From Phymatolithon calcareum (lineage: Eukaryota; Rhodophyta; Florideophyceae; Hapalidiales): 64,000 nucleotides of DNA. The DNA lies in contig OZ345353.1 of NCBI GenBank assembly GCA_977006965.1, forward strand, positions 2,542,001-2,606,000. The letters are read 5' to 3'. Shown here in pieces: positions 20,146 to 32,335 of this stretch (positions are counted from its first letter, which is position 1; every line of letters begins with the position of its first letter). A program made the translations under genes and the position numbers. The notes below the pieces were generated by a model, which had not been told where the DNA came from, made no database searches, and saw nothing but the letters and a program-made list of their open reading frames with translations.

Positions 20146-20834
20146 TCATCTCTTAAAAATCAGCGGTTTCACCGTAAGCCCGATACACACAGCCGTACTG
20201 ACAAACAGCACTACATCAACCCCAAGCGTGACCCAGAACCATCCATCCGGCGCGCAAGCGCACTGATTCGGAGACGTAAGCACCTGTTTCGGCAGTCCGG
20301 TAACGCACTGCTTAGCCGCACATTCCGCCGCCGTCTTAGCAAGTGATATCGAGTCAAGCGCAACGCTCGCAAGGGCCGTGGCCGCCGTAGCCGCAAGTAT
20401 ACCGGTGAACGTAAGTCGTGTGCCCCGTTCGCCGACAAGCGTGGCGATAAATGCGAATGAGAACGAGGCGAGAACGGCGAGAAAACCGGCCAGAATTCGC
20501 ATGTAGGAATTCGCAGACGGCCAGCCGCCGGCCAAAGAGTAGACGAACACATCCTTGCGCGTCTGGTTTTGAGAGGCGTCGCGCACGAGCGCGGGAACGG
20601 CCTTTGGCGGCTCGAAGAAGGGACGGCGCGCGGGAACGGAGGAGCCTACCACTGCTAACCACCACACGCTCCAGGTTAGTAATAGCGCGCCCGCAGTCTG
20701 GAGAAGTAGGGGGAACAGATGGAGGGGACGGGTTAGAAGTGAAGGAAATGTTAAGTGGGAGGAATTGAAGGAGATGGGACGCGTACCGAGAGGACGAGGA
20801 AACAGGTGCCGAAGAGGACATGAGTCTTCACCAT
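20146..20834 (-). CDS. Four-span membrane protein with Cys-containing last loop, one intron
   Basis: Exon 1 20834-20787 (MVKTHVLFGTCFLVLS), an 89-nt intron (20786-20698; GTACGC start, TTCTAACCC branch, CTCCAG end), exon 2 20697-20146. The product is 199 residues. Splicing completes the first hydrophobic span, FLVLS-TAGALLLTWSVWWLAVVG, which the intron cuts. Spans 2 to 4 follow: ILAGFLAVLASFSFAFIATLV, FTGILAATAATALASVAL and FWVTLGVDVVLFVSTAVCIGL. The loop before span 4 has four Cys (CAAKQC..QCAC), so it is probably extracytoplasmic and disulphide-bonded. The topology resembles claudin/tetraspan proteins, but I cannot name a family. An unspliced frame of 258 codons on this strand begins at a non-ATG codon and reads the intron as protein. 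Confidence 0.75.
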
Positions 20835-22963
20835 GGTGGGGACAGATGCTTGTTGCGAAGGTCGGCAATGGGAATCTCGAGCAAGGGGTTTGGGCACAGT
20901 ACAATGAATTGATTCCCCCCAAGGTGGACTGGGTGAGTCTCCACGTGGTGAATTTCGGATTATGGTATCAAAAATCATTGCTGGACAGGAGAGCTTAGTA
21001 GATTTTGCATTGTTTGACCAATCATATGATTGTTCCTGCCAAAAGCTCTTAAAACTAATGAAATGTTCAATTGAAATGGTTTATTTTCCTCCCTGACTAA
21101 GATTAAATCCCGTTACGAAAAAGAGGACGTATCAAACACTGGCTCAAATGTGGTTGTTGACGAAATTAGTCGTCCGTTGCAAGGACAGTGGAATGTGTAC
21201 CTCTTAGCTGTACTTTCAGCAATGCCGTTGCCTTGACTGCTTTTCTTGGCCAAGGGAAATTGAAAAGGAGTATCATGTGGGACAACCAAATGCTGAGCCC
21301 GAGAATGTCATTCCACCGTCGTGTTGGTCAGAATATTCCGAAACTGCCCGAACTTAGCTTCACTCTGCAAAGGACTGTATCCTCTTCAACTTTTTATTCA
21401 AATGACCCAGATACCGTGCTGTCTGAATAGAGACCAGATGTCCCCCTTCAATCGTGACTCGACAAGAGCGGTTTGATAGCAGCCTCGCATCACCAATGAC
21501 TTCTTCAGATGTATTCTGGATGATGGAAACCATCCAGCACCCGACGAAATCGTTGAGCTACGCTCTCATCGCGCCCCGTTTGTCAGACGCGTCTGGCTTT
21601 GGGATCTCGCTCAATTGTACACACCTTTTGTCAGCGCGCACACAATCCACAGAACGGGAACCATCACCTCATTGGCTCGACGACGCCTGTCGAGCAGACG
21701 GATTGCGCAGGCCTTCATCTCCGTCTCATGCACGCTGTCGATCCTTGTCCCCTCTTGCACTGCCTCCTCGCGCCCTGAACTTGCGTCGTTACACGAAGAA
21801 GCTGCACCATTGCTTTATTTTGTAAATCTTCATGCGGCAAAAATCGCTCCGGTGGCGGCGTGACCGGCTTGGCAAGATCGTCCGCTTTTTATTCGTTTAA
21901 TGCGCAAAACCTCTTGGCAGAAGAGAGCTCGTTGCAGAACGGATTGCATGCATGCGGGTATCCGCATTGCAACTGTTGAGGAGGCGCGACGCTAGGACGG
22001 GACTCGAGTTTAATTGCGATCGTTGAAAGACAACTATCGGCTACCATGTGAACAGATTTGCAGACATATGTGGAGCAGAGTATTTGAAGCTCGGAGTGGA
22101 AAAAAACGAGCGACAATCGCGCAGTGCGGATGGTTCCTGTCGATGTTTTGACAGAGACCGTTTGAGTGTACACTGGAAATAATGGGCGTGCGTACATGCG
22201 TTCATGTTTTCCTCTGGGGAGAGACGGGGACGGGGATGATTGGATTCGTTTACGTCTTGAGTGCCTACTGCCGGGTTTTCTTTTGAGGTGATTGGCATCC
22301 TCCTGGTTAGCTGGAAGATAGGCGAGTATTGCAAGGCCTTCTCGAACGAGAGCTCTGATGAAAACGTGGAAAGGTGATTTTGAAGGTCGCATAAGCTCTT
22401 TTGATAATGCTGCCATTTTCTCGGAGGAAAGGAATGTTTTTTTCGAAAGGAATTAAGTTTCCACCAGCTCCCAAGTCTTATGTTAACCGTCTTGCCTATT
22501 GACTGTACACCTTTGACTGTTCCGCTTTGTGGGAAGCCCAAACATTGTTCTGCTAGTAGTTATGAGGCTTGCTTGCAGCCACATGCAAACAGTATGAATA
22601 TTGTCCGATCTCATTCTTTGAGATATCTTGTGGAGTGATAATGCACATCTGTTCTGTGTGCCGGTGCTTTTCCCAAGAACCTCATGACCTTAGGTCACGG
22701 AATCTTATTCGACAGCGGGAGCATTGGATTATCCTTGCTGGCGATTTTGCTTATTTTCTCAAAAAAATACAAAGATTATGAGTGACACTGTTGCCATCAC
22801 CGACCCTGCAGCTGTACAACTGGTACAGTACAATACCTGGCGTCGCTGTTCGCGTGTCCTTTCATTCAAAAAGAAAATGCCTCTGCATTTCGACATGGCG
22901 CATCAATTGCTCAAAACTTCTCTTTCTTGATCGTCTCGCTCAGCGCAGGACTGGAATTCAACC
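20835..22963. other. Long gene-free stretch
   Basis: Holds only frames without recognisable domains. The longest, 175 codons on the minus strand from ATG 22416 to 21889, overlaps a comparable frame in another register, and its composition is not clearly coding. No transposon ends were found. Confidence 0.35.
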
Positions 22964-24364
22964 ATGTTGTTCTCACCGCCTACTACGAATGACTTCATCG
23001 CACGCATGGTGAACGAAGGGTATCTCCACTGGCACGAAATCCGAGAGCTGTGTCCCTTCACAAATGACTTCATCAAGTTCATGCTCAGTAAGGGCAATCT
23101 CGATCCGGACGACGTCGCCGAATTGAAACGTCTGGTCCCACGAAGAAATATCGTTTACCGTCCTTCTGACGCCGCTCTGCTCTGTGCCCTGTTTCCGACG
23201 CTTATGAAGACTGAGGTGCTTCCACAGAACAACAACCGAATTGCCAGTGTGCGTGCCCTCTTCACCGCCGCTCGTGACCAGCAGACTTGCAAGAACCCAG
23301 CTTTTAGGACTGCTATTGTTACAATCGATTGTCAGGGTCTTCGTTTCTGTCTCGTTTCGCGCAAGGCGGACAATGTGCGCAAGATTCTCGCCTCATTCTC
23401 TGTTTTTCCAATCTCGCATCTTTCCGCTTCGCATCCAGAACATACTTCTTTACTGGAGGAAGCAGCGGACATTGTGCAAAACTATCTCTTACAATACCGC
23501 GAACAAGATTTGAATGACACTGCTGGGTACGATGAGATGCATAAAAAACGGCGACGCAAAGGAAGTTTTCGTCGATATAGTTCGGGGTACAGCTCCGGAG
23601 TCTACGGATCTAGTGCGGGGTACAGCTCCGGAGGCTGCGGATATGACATGGCTCCAGAGCGCGGTGTAGCACAACAGATGCCACTTTTTAGCAAGATGTG
23701 CCTGCCGCCCTCTCGACCTCGGCGCCTTTGTACCCGGCTCGGTGTCACAGTTGGCTTATTTCATCGCACAACGTTTGAGGTTGATGGTCATGGAGGATTC
23801 ATCGTGGAGCAAAAGTCTCAACAGCACTCGAATCGACAAGGTGCAACCGTCGAAGGTGGCGTGACAGTAGGACTGGATCCAAGTGTGAATGTGAGCGTTG
23901 GCAGACAACTAGCGGACACAACATACTTACGAGTTTCCGGGAGTGAGCACTTGAAATTAGTGTTGGAAAAAATGCGCTACCATCGTAAAGTGCGATGGTG
24001 GTTTTTGTCCATGCTGCTGACAGAAACTGTCTTGGTGGATGCTGAAAGCAAGGCAGACGCGTTCTTACCGTCTTCAATAAGGCGGCGGGAGGGGGTCGGG
24101 TTGCGCCTCGACGATCCGATGCCAGCTTGGTTTTTCGAAATTATTGGCGGTACGGTATTTAGCGTGGGTAGAGACGTGTACTTTAAAGCGTTCTCTATGG
24201 CCGGGACTGCTAAGAAGGTGGAACGTATTGAAGAGGGCGGGCGGTTGCGCATTGGGGATCACGAGACTTCGTACGTTCTCGGAGGATGTTATTGGGAATT
24301 GGGAGGTTTGGAGATTGGGTTGAACTTGAGCTATGAACGCGATCGTGATGAATTACTTTCATGA
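22964..24364 (+). CDS. Unrecognised two-domain protein, paralogue of the 4.3-6.1 kb gene
   Basis: 466 residues from ATG at 22964 in context ACCATG. The N-module contains a short duplication absent from its paralogue: NDFIARMVNEGYLHWHEIRELCPF (about 9-32) and NDFIKFMLSKGNLDPDDVAELKRL (about 34-57). YRPSDAALLCALFPTLMK, a basic linker (KKRRRKG) and a short SSGYSSG.YG repeat, in place of the paralogue's proline-rich region, follow. The C-module (from about 258) runs LGVTVGLFHRTTF, GATVEGGVTVGL, TYLRVSGSEHLKLVLEKMRYHRKVRWWFLSMLLTET, SIRRREGVGLRLDDPMPAWFFEIIGGTVFSVG. Identity to the paralogue in this part is high, so the C-module is under constraint. Two intact members with different linkers argue for a real family. 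No catalytic motif, signal peptide or nucleotide-binding loop is seen. Function unknown. Confidence 0.8.
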   Translation: MLFSPPTTNDFIARMVNEGYLHWHEIRELCPFTNDFIKFMLSKGNLDPDDVAELKRLVPRRNIVYRPSDAALLCALFPTLMKTEVLPQNNNRIASVRALFTAARDQQTCKNPAFRTAIVTIDCQGLRFCLVSRKADNVRKILASFSVFPISHLSASHPEHTSLLEEAADIVQNYLLQYREQDLNDTAGYDEMHKKRRRKGSFRRYSSGYSSGVYGSSAGYSSGGCGYDMAPERGVAQQMPLFSKMCLPPSRPRRLCTRLGVTVGLFHRTTFEVDGHGGFIVEQKSQQHSNRQGATVEGGVTVGLDPSVNVSVGRQLADTTYLRVSGSEHLKLVLEKMRYHRKVRWWFLSMLLTETVLVDAESKADAFLPSSIRRREGVGLRLDDPMPAWFFEIIGGTVFSVGRDVYFKAFSMAGTAKKVERIEEGGRLRIGDHETSYVLGGCYWELGGLEIGLNLSYERDRDELLS

Positions 24365-25243
24365 GATGTCGACAAGGAAATGAGATGCGCTCTCTCCGAC
24401 ATTGGAACCCCAGCATGTACAACGCTTAAATTTATCAAATGGACTCAGATAAAAATGCTTGTCGGCAATACTCTGATGCATAACTAGACTTGGGATCTGA
24501 TTTGAAGGTGAACTTAATCATTTGGTGTGGTTAAGAGAGTGGATGGACTCTGATCTCAGAAAAGCGTAATTGTTTGAATCAATGTAGACAAGATGTACGA
24601 TAACCGCTTTTTCGTCATGACCGAAGCAGATGTGCGATATGGATAGCCCCGCCATGGTCTTGATATGTGGTGCGGAGATTAGTCTGCGGCGTGTACTTGG
24701 CGACGAGTATGTAGACTTCGAGCAACCGCCCTGCGAACAGGTTCCAACCATCGTACAGGTCACGAGCCGACACGTTCAGTGGATGTTCTTTTTAATTTTG
24801 TTGTCATTCCGTAAAGGAAGAAGAGCAGAAGATTGACAAGCCATCATCTGCCACTCAGAAGAGTGGCAGTTGCTGTTGGGACACTCGTGTGCTTTTTGAT
24901 ATATAGACGATGACCCCGACAATCGAACAGGTGGGGCATTCCCACGTTACCCATATCTGTTCTAGAGGGCACAGTTCAACCAACCACCGGCGGTAGCCAC
25001 ATGCGCGTCGAAGGGTCACCTTGGGATTGGTATACCGTCTCTCATTTGCGGCGCATCTACAGTACCTGCAGAAGAGCGCAAGAAGAGGCACATACATTCG
25101 CTGCATGCGAGTTGGCGTGAAAGTAAGGGAAACCAAAGACGGAAAAGGGATGAATTTCAAATAAAAGTACAAACGCACATTTTCACGAAACAACCGCACG
25201 TGCACACAATACATAGACAGCTATCCAAACGATCTGACAATCA
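24365..25243. other. Intergenic, no gene seen
   Basis: Between convergent genes. Two opposed short frames at about 24518-24836 overlap each other and match nothing I know. Confidence 0.4.
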
Positions 25244-27497
25244 CTACGACAATCCACTATTGTGTGTTCCGGGCACCATTGGTGCCCTTCCAGGCATGAT
25301 GGCTGGACTTCGAGAACTGATAAAGTAGTCAACAATATTTTCCGGCATTTCCGAAAGCACTGTAGCGGCCAGTCTGTCCAATGGGGACGCTATATAGTCT
25401 CGGAACGGCACGAATTGTACAATGTCTCGTGCTGCCTTACGCTTTCCATCCACGGTTGTGAGCAGCTGGTTGTCGGCGTCCAGGAGTTCCATTTTTCTGA
25501 AGTCGGCGTTTCCGATACCGATAATGATAATAGAAAGAGGAGCGTTGTAACTTGCATCGATGATCTTCTCCACTGTGCGGTTGTAATCCGTCACCACCCC
25601 ATCGGTGAGGATAAGTAAAACGTCATACTGTTCAAATCAAAACACATTCGTGACGAAAACCGATAAGAAATAGTTAGAATCTTCCAATCCACCACAACAG
25701 AAACAAAGAGAGCGGAAGGGTACTTACGTTTTGCTCATGCGCATTATTCGTTCTTTGAGCAGCCGAACGCGAAACAGTCTCAATAAGCGGAGAGAAATTG
25801 GTCGGCCCGCTTAGCCTCACAGTGCGAAGCGCTATGGCGTACGCGTTCATTATGCCGTTAATTCCATGACATCTAGGGTCATTAACTAAGTTTAGCGGGA
25901 AGCATGGCGACGCCACGCCAGACTGACCAGGCAATTCCGCACCAAATCCATAAGCTGCAAACATATTATCCCTCGGTGCATACGGTTGCAAGACGTTCCC
26001 GATAGCGGTTAGTGCCTTGACATACTGATTTCCACCATAGCTCTGCTCGTGATAATGTAAAGAGACGGGTTCCCTTGGATCTCCATTCGACGCCGTCATG
26101 TCGATGGCAACATTGAAATGAAGTTTGAGACCACCTTGTAAATACTCTATCAGCGAGGGCATGCGGACGGCCGTGAGGTCACGAACGAGAATAAGCCCGC
26201 TGTGCGTGTAACCGCGTCGGCCCTTTTTCTTCGTGTAGATCAGAGGCAGACTTTGCGCGTGCTGTAGTTCCTCCAACGTACATTCCGCAATTCCGATTTC
26301 GTCATCACAGCTCAAGTTGTCCTTATCGTTACACTTGAGTTGCAATTTGATATGCGAGTTATTTCCGCCTTTTGGTAGGTCAACTTTGAATTTCACCGGT
26401 TTCCATACGGGGTTTCGGTTCCTAGGGATAACCTCAGTCTGGTACACCTGAGAACGAGAATGTTCACTCCGAGCGCCCATTTGCGTAAAGATTACATAAG
26501 GATCACTGGAGAAGAGATCTCTCTTTGCCAGTTTTTTGCCGGAGAATCGACCCTTAACAAGCATTTTTCCACCATCGCGATTCTCGTGCACGATAATAGT
26601 AATCGTACCCAGCTTTCTCTTCCCACCAAGTAGTGTTTTGTTGTCCTTAACATTCGGATAAGATAATTCCTTTTTGTAAACCCCAATCGCAACCAAATCC
26701 CCAAGTGTCGTGCGGATGTCACCAAGAAAATCATGAGTATGTAACTCTTTCGACCTTGTGTCAATATCCCAAATACCAATACGAATGTTTTGCAATTCTT
26801 CAAAGCGATAAGGCACGGTTACATGGACTGAAAAATGAGGATTCAAATTATCCTTAATAGACTCTGTACGCCCCACCTCACGCCAATGCGACACCTCATT
26901 CGGCGATGCAGATGAAGACTGGTCGTGGGTTGTGTACACAGGCTGTTGACTCTGTGGGATGTTGGGAGACGGCACACCACCAGGATATCCGCTCGGTGCA
27001 CCGTACCGTTTATCCTCCACAAAGACAACAGCACAAGGGTCTGACTTGGTAATAATGTCGCGGTCGCGTAGATTGGCAGCAGTAATTTCCAATTTCACTT
27101 CCGCAGCTTGAACCGCTGAAACGCCCATGGGAGCGTTGTACCCGCTGATGGAGGGCATGGCGGTTAACGAGGGAGGTCTATAGCTCGTCATCGGCGACAT
27201 GGGCGCTGACATAGAGGGATAGTGCGGATGCTGAGGGAGATGTTGTGGATGATGTGGTGGCGGAGGCATTGGCGGTGGATATGCATAATAACCCTGAGAA
27301 TGCGGAGGCTGCTGCGGGGGAGGCGGCGGCGGTTGATGAGGGTAGACATGTTGGTAACTCTGGTACTGCATGGGCGGCGGCGGCTGTTGAACATAGGGTG
27401 GATAGGGCATTGCGGCGCCATTTGAACTTCCATATGTCGTCACGGGGGAGAGCGTCGGCGGGTACATCGGGGAGTTTACGTTCTTCGGGTCACCCAT
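25244..27497 (-). CDS. Copine 1 (two C2 domains plus von Willebrand A domain)
   Basis: Calcium-dependent phospholipid-binding protein that recruits partners to membranes. Exon 1 27497-25728, a 100-nt intron (25727-25628, GTAAGT..ACAG), exon 2 25627-25244; 717 residues. ATG 27497 (MGDPKNVNSP) is chosen; the frame extends upstream only to a GTG. A Pro/Tyr/His-rich N-terminal region of ~130 residues precedes C2A (VKLEITAANLRDRDIITKSDPCAVVF, NPHFSVHVTVPYRFEELQNIRIGIWD), C2B (VKGRFSGKKLAKRDLFSSDPYVIF, RNPVWKPVKFKV) and the A domain (FNVAIDMTASNGDP with the MIDAS D-T-S-N pattern, YQ-like NQYVKAL, FGFGA-type YGFGAELP, then YDVLLILTDGVVTD from exon 2). The Asp pairs of both C2 calcium loops are present. 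A paralogue lies 4.8 kb away on the same strand. Confidence 0.92.
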
Positions 27498-29499
27498 TTT
27501 GGCGCGACTGTGGAATCTTTCCCTTCGCTTTGTTACGGGTTTGGAGCGCTTCGACGGCACTGTCCGAGTGCTTTGTGCGTGAAACCTGCCCTTCCGCTTC
27601 GCTTAGGTTTTACGCTGAGGGCGGAGCACACGACGGCGCTGTATGATCTGCGGTGCGCTTGTGAATTCCCTCCCGGTCAAAGCGGGGGCGAATGAAGCGG
27701 TCGACAGTTGCGGAAGAGGTGGTGGGGGGGTGTCCAATATCTCAACGACACACACCAGGTGCAAACTTGGTTCTTGGTCTGCTTTGGGGCCAGAGAATGT
27801 CTCATGCGTGATTTTCAGCGCACTTGCAAAAAATAATGTTGATTCTGCAACACGTGTGTAACTGCAAAGGTAACTTTTTGAAAATTATAGCAAAATTCTA
27901 TCCTTTCAATCCTCCACTTCGTTGTGTCAGAACCGTCAGCTCCTTGAAGATTTCAGAAATTTATATGATGTTTGATCACGGGAAGAAATTCAACGAGGCA
28001 CTTGATTGGCATCACGCCAGGTGCAATATTCGCGCAAATGCAATGATGACCAGCAATACTGCATGTATACCATAATCGGCACTGTCAATTGCGTTGCCAA
28101 CCTACTACTGTAACGGTAAAAATTCGCAAATTAAGAGCGTCCTACAGCGAGTAAATTATTTAACAGTGCGCTGTTAAATAATTCTGTTTTCCAAACATGT
28201 CGTCGAGCAGACCAGTCGTATGATAAAAATATCTTCAGTGGGCCGCCAATGGGAGATCGTAGATTTATATTGAGGTACGTAAGTGTGTCAGGCTGACGGA
28301 AGGTAAAATTAGTAAGAAAAATAGTTTTTGACGGTGAAACGGTCCAAAGTTATCGCTCAACATGAGATTCCACTGGCGGTAGGTCAACGACGGTACAGTG
28401 CCTTCAGCACAGCTCTGTGTACCGCACTATCGACTCTGTAGAGCGGAAACGATATTCGCTGCAGCATCTGGAGGTTAGAGCATGACCGGCAAAGGAAGAT
28501 TCATCCAACGCGAAAGATCTTCGCTTGTTGCAGTCGACAAAAAGTGAGACAGTGCTCTGTGGTTTGAACGCTGCCTTACGTTTAGTGTAGCCTTGCACGT
28601 CGACAAAGGCAATTGCATTCAACATTTGGCGAACAAACGTATAGAATGGAAAACAATGCGGGCCAGGGATAGTGATTCGGGCCAGGCATTCTGCAATTTC
28701 ATAGAGCAACTCGCAGGTGGAACCATCAAGCATGATGCTTGTTTCCCTTTATCACAAACTCCGTGAACAGTGCCTTGTTCCTAACGGAACTTGGCTTCGA
28801 ATTGCAATGAGCGTGGAAGTGCAGTCACATTTGCCTTTCGTGATGAAGGACATTCATTTTGTAATTCAATGAAAACTGACTCTTCACGACTTTGATAGCA
28901 AGTGAAGTTTTGTTGGCAGAAGCTACGCGATACCTTGGCGTGGATTCCACGGAGGGCAACGGATCTGCAAAGCATTCTATCCCACACAGCCCCTCTGCCC
29001 ATCATTGCATCGAGACTCACTGCCCTTTGGGTGATTTACGCCAAGAGTCATAAACAGTAAAATTTATTGCTTATGACTCTTGAAAATGTTCAATTTTCCT
29101 CTTCATTGTTCAGTAATCCACATCAGGATGCAAAACGAGTACCTTGTTATAATTCACTTGCCCCGTCATCATCATCATGAGCACTGCATTTTCATCTACC
29201 GCGCACGAGGTGTTGCCAGAGCATATCATATTCGTCTTGAAATCTTTCATAGTGAATGCATGCATGGCATGAACAGAATGTCCAAACAGATTTAGTGAAT
29301 CAAATCAAAATTGTGGTAGAGATCCTTGTGTCGTCCGAAATCGATCACTGACAACATCATAGCAAGCACTGTTGGTTGTTGCCTCATTGAAGACACAATA
29401 TCGAATCCCTGTTTCTCTTTGAGTGTCATATTATTTGAGTTAATGTACGCGACGTACAGTAGGAAAGCAAATGATCTGCTGTAGTACGCATCTTATATT
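27498..29499. other. Long gene-free stretch
   Basis: Upstream of copine 1. A minus-strand frame of 109 codons from ATG 28733, and another at 29020-28781, look somewhat protein-like but match nothing I recognise; they could be remnants. A small palindrome is listed separately. Confidence 0.35.
28154..28183. repeat. 30-nt AT-rich palindrome
   Basis: AATTATTTAACAG is exactly inverted 4 nt downstream, in gene-free DNA. It resembles the short perfect palindromes at 38.0-38.6 kb in type but not in sequence. Confidence 0.6.
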
Positions 29500-29552
29500 A
29501 AATTTGGTTCCGCTATCTAAAAATACTTGTATAAGATAGCGGAACCAAATTT
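29500..29552. repeat. 53-nt perfect-arm hairpin
   Basis: The 19-nt arms AAATTTGGTTCCGCTATCT and its exact complement flank a 15-nt loop. A third partial copy of the arm (TTGTTCCGCTATTA) follows directly. No gene is involved. Confidence 0.7.
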
Positions 29553-32335
29553 TTGTTCCGCTATTACAGGAGGCTCCTTTTTAGTGAAGTGCGTTATTTT
29601 CAATGCCCTCCCGCCTCAAGCCAACGACCTCACGTTCATTCGTCCGCACTCCGAGCCGTATCACATGATGTGCGCAACGGAGGACGGGACCCTAACTGGG
29701 CCGTGACAAGCACTGAGAATAAAAAACTGCGCACACAAAGTGATCGACTGCCACCCTTTGGCCATGGATTTGTATGGGAATATTGGCCCTCTAGTTGATA
29801 GCGAGATTCATCGTCTGGTTTCTATCATTGCCTAATGTCGCGGCACCTGCCATTCTGCTGAAAGAACGAGCCTTCTTACTCGCTTTGTCACACGTACGCT
29901 GTAGCTCACTGCAGTTGCTGTGAATTGACGTCGTTTGGATTAATCACCCCCATGTTGCCTTTCCCTTTGAGGGCTTCTAATTCAGAAGTCCCCACTTTTA
30001 TGATAATTATTGATAAAGACACCGCTTCTCTCTCTCAATGCCCTGCCTTCTGGTGGTTTCAGAACAACAATAAAGAGCACAAGAATGAATCGGACCGCTC
30101 CAAACATTATTCGATGACAGTAGACGACGTACGTTAGAAAGGTGCCGACTTTCCTCAAGTTGGGACACATGGTGCCTTCTCCATAAATCCACTTCAATAC
30201 TAACCCTCCAAATAAATTCTTGTAATACACCATTCCCGAGGAATATAAAGCTCTACTCTGCTGCTCCCGCGACCTCATTGAAGGCACGCGTCCTCTCTGC
30301 CTGCCGCCAGTTCATTAGGCGAGTCCATTCGAACCAAACGTGAATCGATTTACTTGTTGCATGTGGGAAATTAAGGTCCACTATTGACGACGGGGAAAAC
30401 AGGCGGTCGGGCTCTGCGTGTATAGTGCGCTTGAGGAAAGTACCACCACTGGAGAAACGTACAGCAGAATGCCACATTTCGAATATCTATGCATGTGTAC
30501 CTCGTTGATGTGGTAATTCTCTTTTCTCTGACGTCACAAGAAAATGTTTCAGCTAACTGATGGAAATTTTGCATTTTTCCATCCTCCACCTATTCTTGTT
30601 CCTGTGTGGTGCAAATTTTCGTTTTCTCGAGCGCTGCAATCCGGTACATGTGTACGTGCAATATTGAGGTACACTTGTGCGCAATAGTGTATCTGTGCAT
30701 CGTTTTGCTGTGAATTCGAACTCGAAGGGCGGCCCAAGTCATTCGAGAGCGGTGCAGCGGCGCGCCGGAGCGTTTGGGCGAGTTTGACGACTTTCCAGGT
30801 CTGCAAATAATGCATTATTTAGAGTATGTACTGCACGCGATGATGCATGTATGCATCATCGCCTTCGGCAATAGAAAATAATGGTGAAAAATCGATTTGT
30901 GTGATCGCTTCAGGAAACGAAAAGTTTATGCACCACACGGGAACAGATTTTACGCAATATCTGGGGCGGAAAATGACTACAGGCACTGTAGAAACGAAAC
31001 TTTTGTAAGGGAAATGGTTTATGTCTTCTCGAGCCCTCAGTATCTGTCAAAAAACCAGTCGAAGGAGCGCTTCGCCTATCAGTTGTTCCGTTCGTTTTAC
31101 GAAACGCGAAAACTGAAGAACTACATAACCCTCGAGCAAGTTCTCATTGTTCAAAAATTTGAGAATCTCCATGGGTTTCTCCCTCCACAGATCGTTTACC
31201 TTTTCGTTCCGTACTATTCTGATGAACTGTTGCCGAGAAAGAGCCCGATCGCCACAGAGTAGCATCAGAAGCTCCACTGTTTCCATGATACCATGCGGGC
31301 GGGCAACTTTTGCACACTCGTTGTGTCCGCAGTGAAAGTCAGCAGCAATTGGACAACAATCCGCTATGAGCTGGTGGTGTATCACCTGGTTTACGTCTCC
31401 AAGGAGGTTTGATAATGAATCATGCCTCTTCCAGCTTGAGCAGTGTCGCTAGATGCGCTAACTATTCCAAAATTCCCCGTCTCTCGCGCTTGTCAGCGGC
31501 TCATTTTTCAGGACGTTGCAGAAACTCAGTGTCCAAATGACTTCTAAGTGAACATCGTGTGACATGATTTGCTCCGTAAGGTTCCATAGTTCCCGCATCA
31601 TTTAACATGGACTTTATATTTGGTACGTAGAAACTAACTATCTTGACTTCTTGTCATGGGAACAGCCTCCAAACACCCGCCACCTGCCTCAGCGGTAAGA
31701 ATACTTGCTCCCGCTCTCCTATGGGGTGAAAAACGATGGGAAAAGCTTGGCTCCCACACATCGTACTGGTTTCAGGTGTGTTCTCTCTGCTCAATTACTT
31801 CTTCTGCCTAACGCAGACTCAGTGAACGCCTTGTTATCTTTTTCGACGGTGACCTCTAGCAGAGACAGGCTGTGCACGGCACATCAAGTGGTACACATAG
31901 GTTGGTCAAAAAAATTTGCACTAATTTTGAATGTTTGGAACTCCCCATAGAGCACTGGTATACCATTCGTTACGTCCGTCGACTCAGTGGACAGTCACCT
32001 GATGATGACCCTGGTGGTCATAGTGGACCGTCCCTCCAAAAAGCAATGCTGTTGACCAACTCGCCAGAAAAGGGATCTCGGAGTCCTGTCTTGTGCCCTG
32101 TAAAGCCATCTCCTTCACCGTGGAGGTAGCTTTTTCAATCGTCAAAGTGATGTCCAAGACGGAACGCGCGGATCTTCCAAGCATCCCCGCGCAGATTTAA
32201 AATGTAGGTTGAATCGAAAACTGCCGAAACATCTCTTGAATTATCCATTCTAGGCACACGCCATTTCCGATAAAAAGAAGCCGTCGGCTTGATGAAGAAT
32301 ACACCTACTAATTTGGTATGGTCTGAAACGATTCA
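29553..32335. other. Long gene-free stretch
   Basis: Between the two copines. The best frames are antiparallel to each other at about 30897-31385 and neither begins with ATG. The minus-strand one (ends LLRLVF) is slightly more protein-like and may be a remnant. Nothing here could be assigned. Confidence 0.35.

Noticed and set aside
21889-22416. 175-codon minus-strand ORF starting with ATG
   Set aside because: No domain, transit signal or paralogue, and a comparable frame overlaps it in another register. Not convincing as a gene.
28404-29020. Two consecutive minus-strand ORFs (109 and 79 codons)
   Set aside because: Possible gene remnant, but there is no recognisable homology and a stop-rich gap between them. 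Too weak to list as a gene.
30897-31385. Opposed ORFs of 121 (+) and 112 (-) codons
   Set aside because: They overlap on opposite strands and neither begins with ATG. The minus one is slightly protein-like but matches nothing I know.
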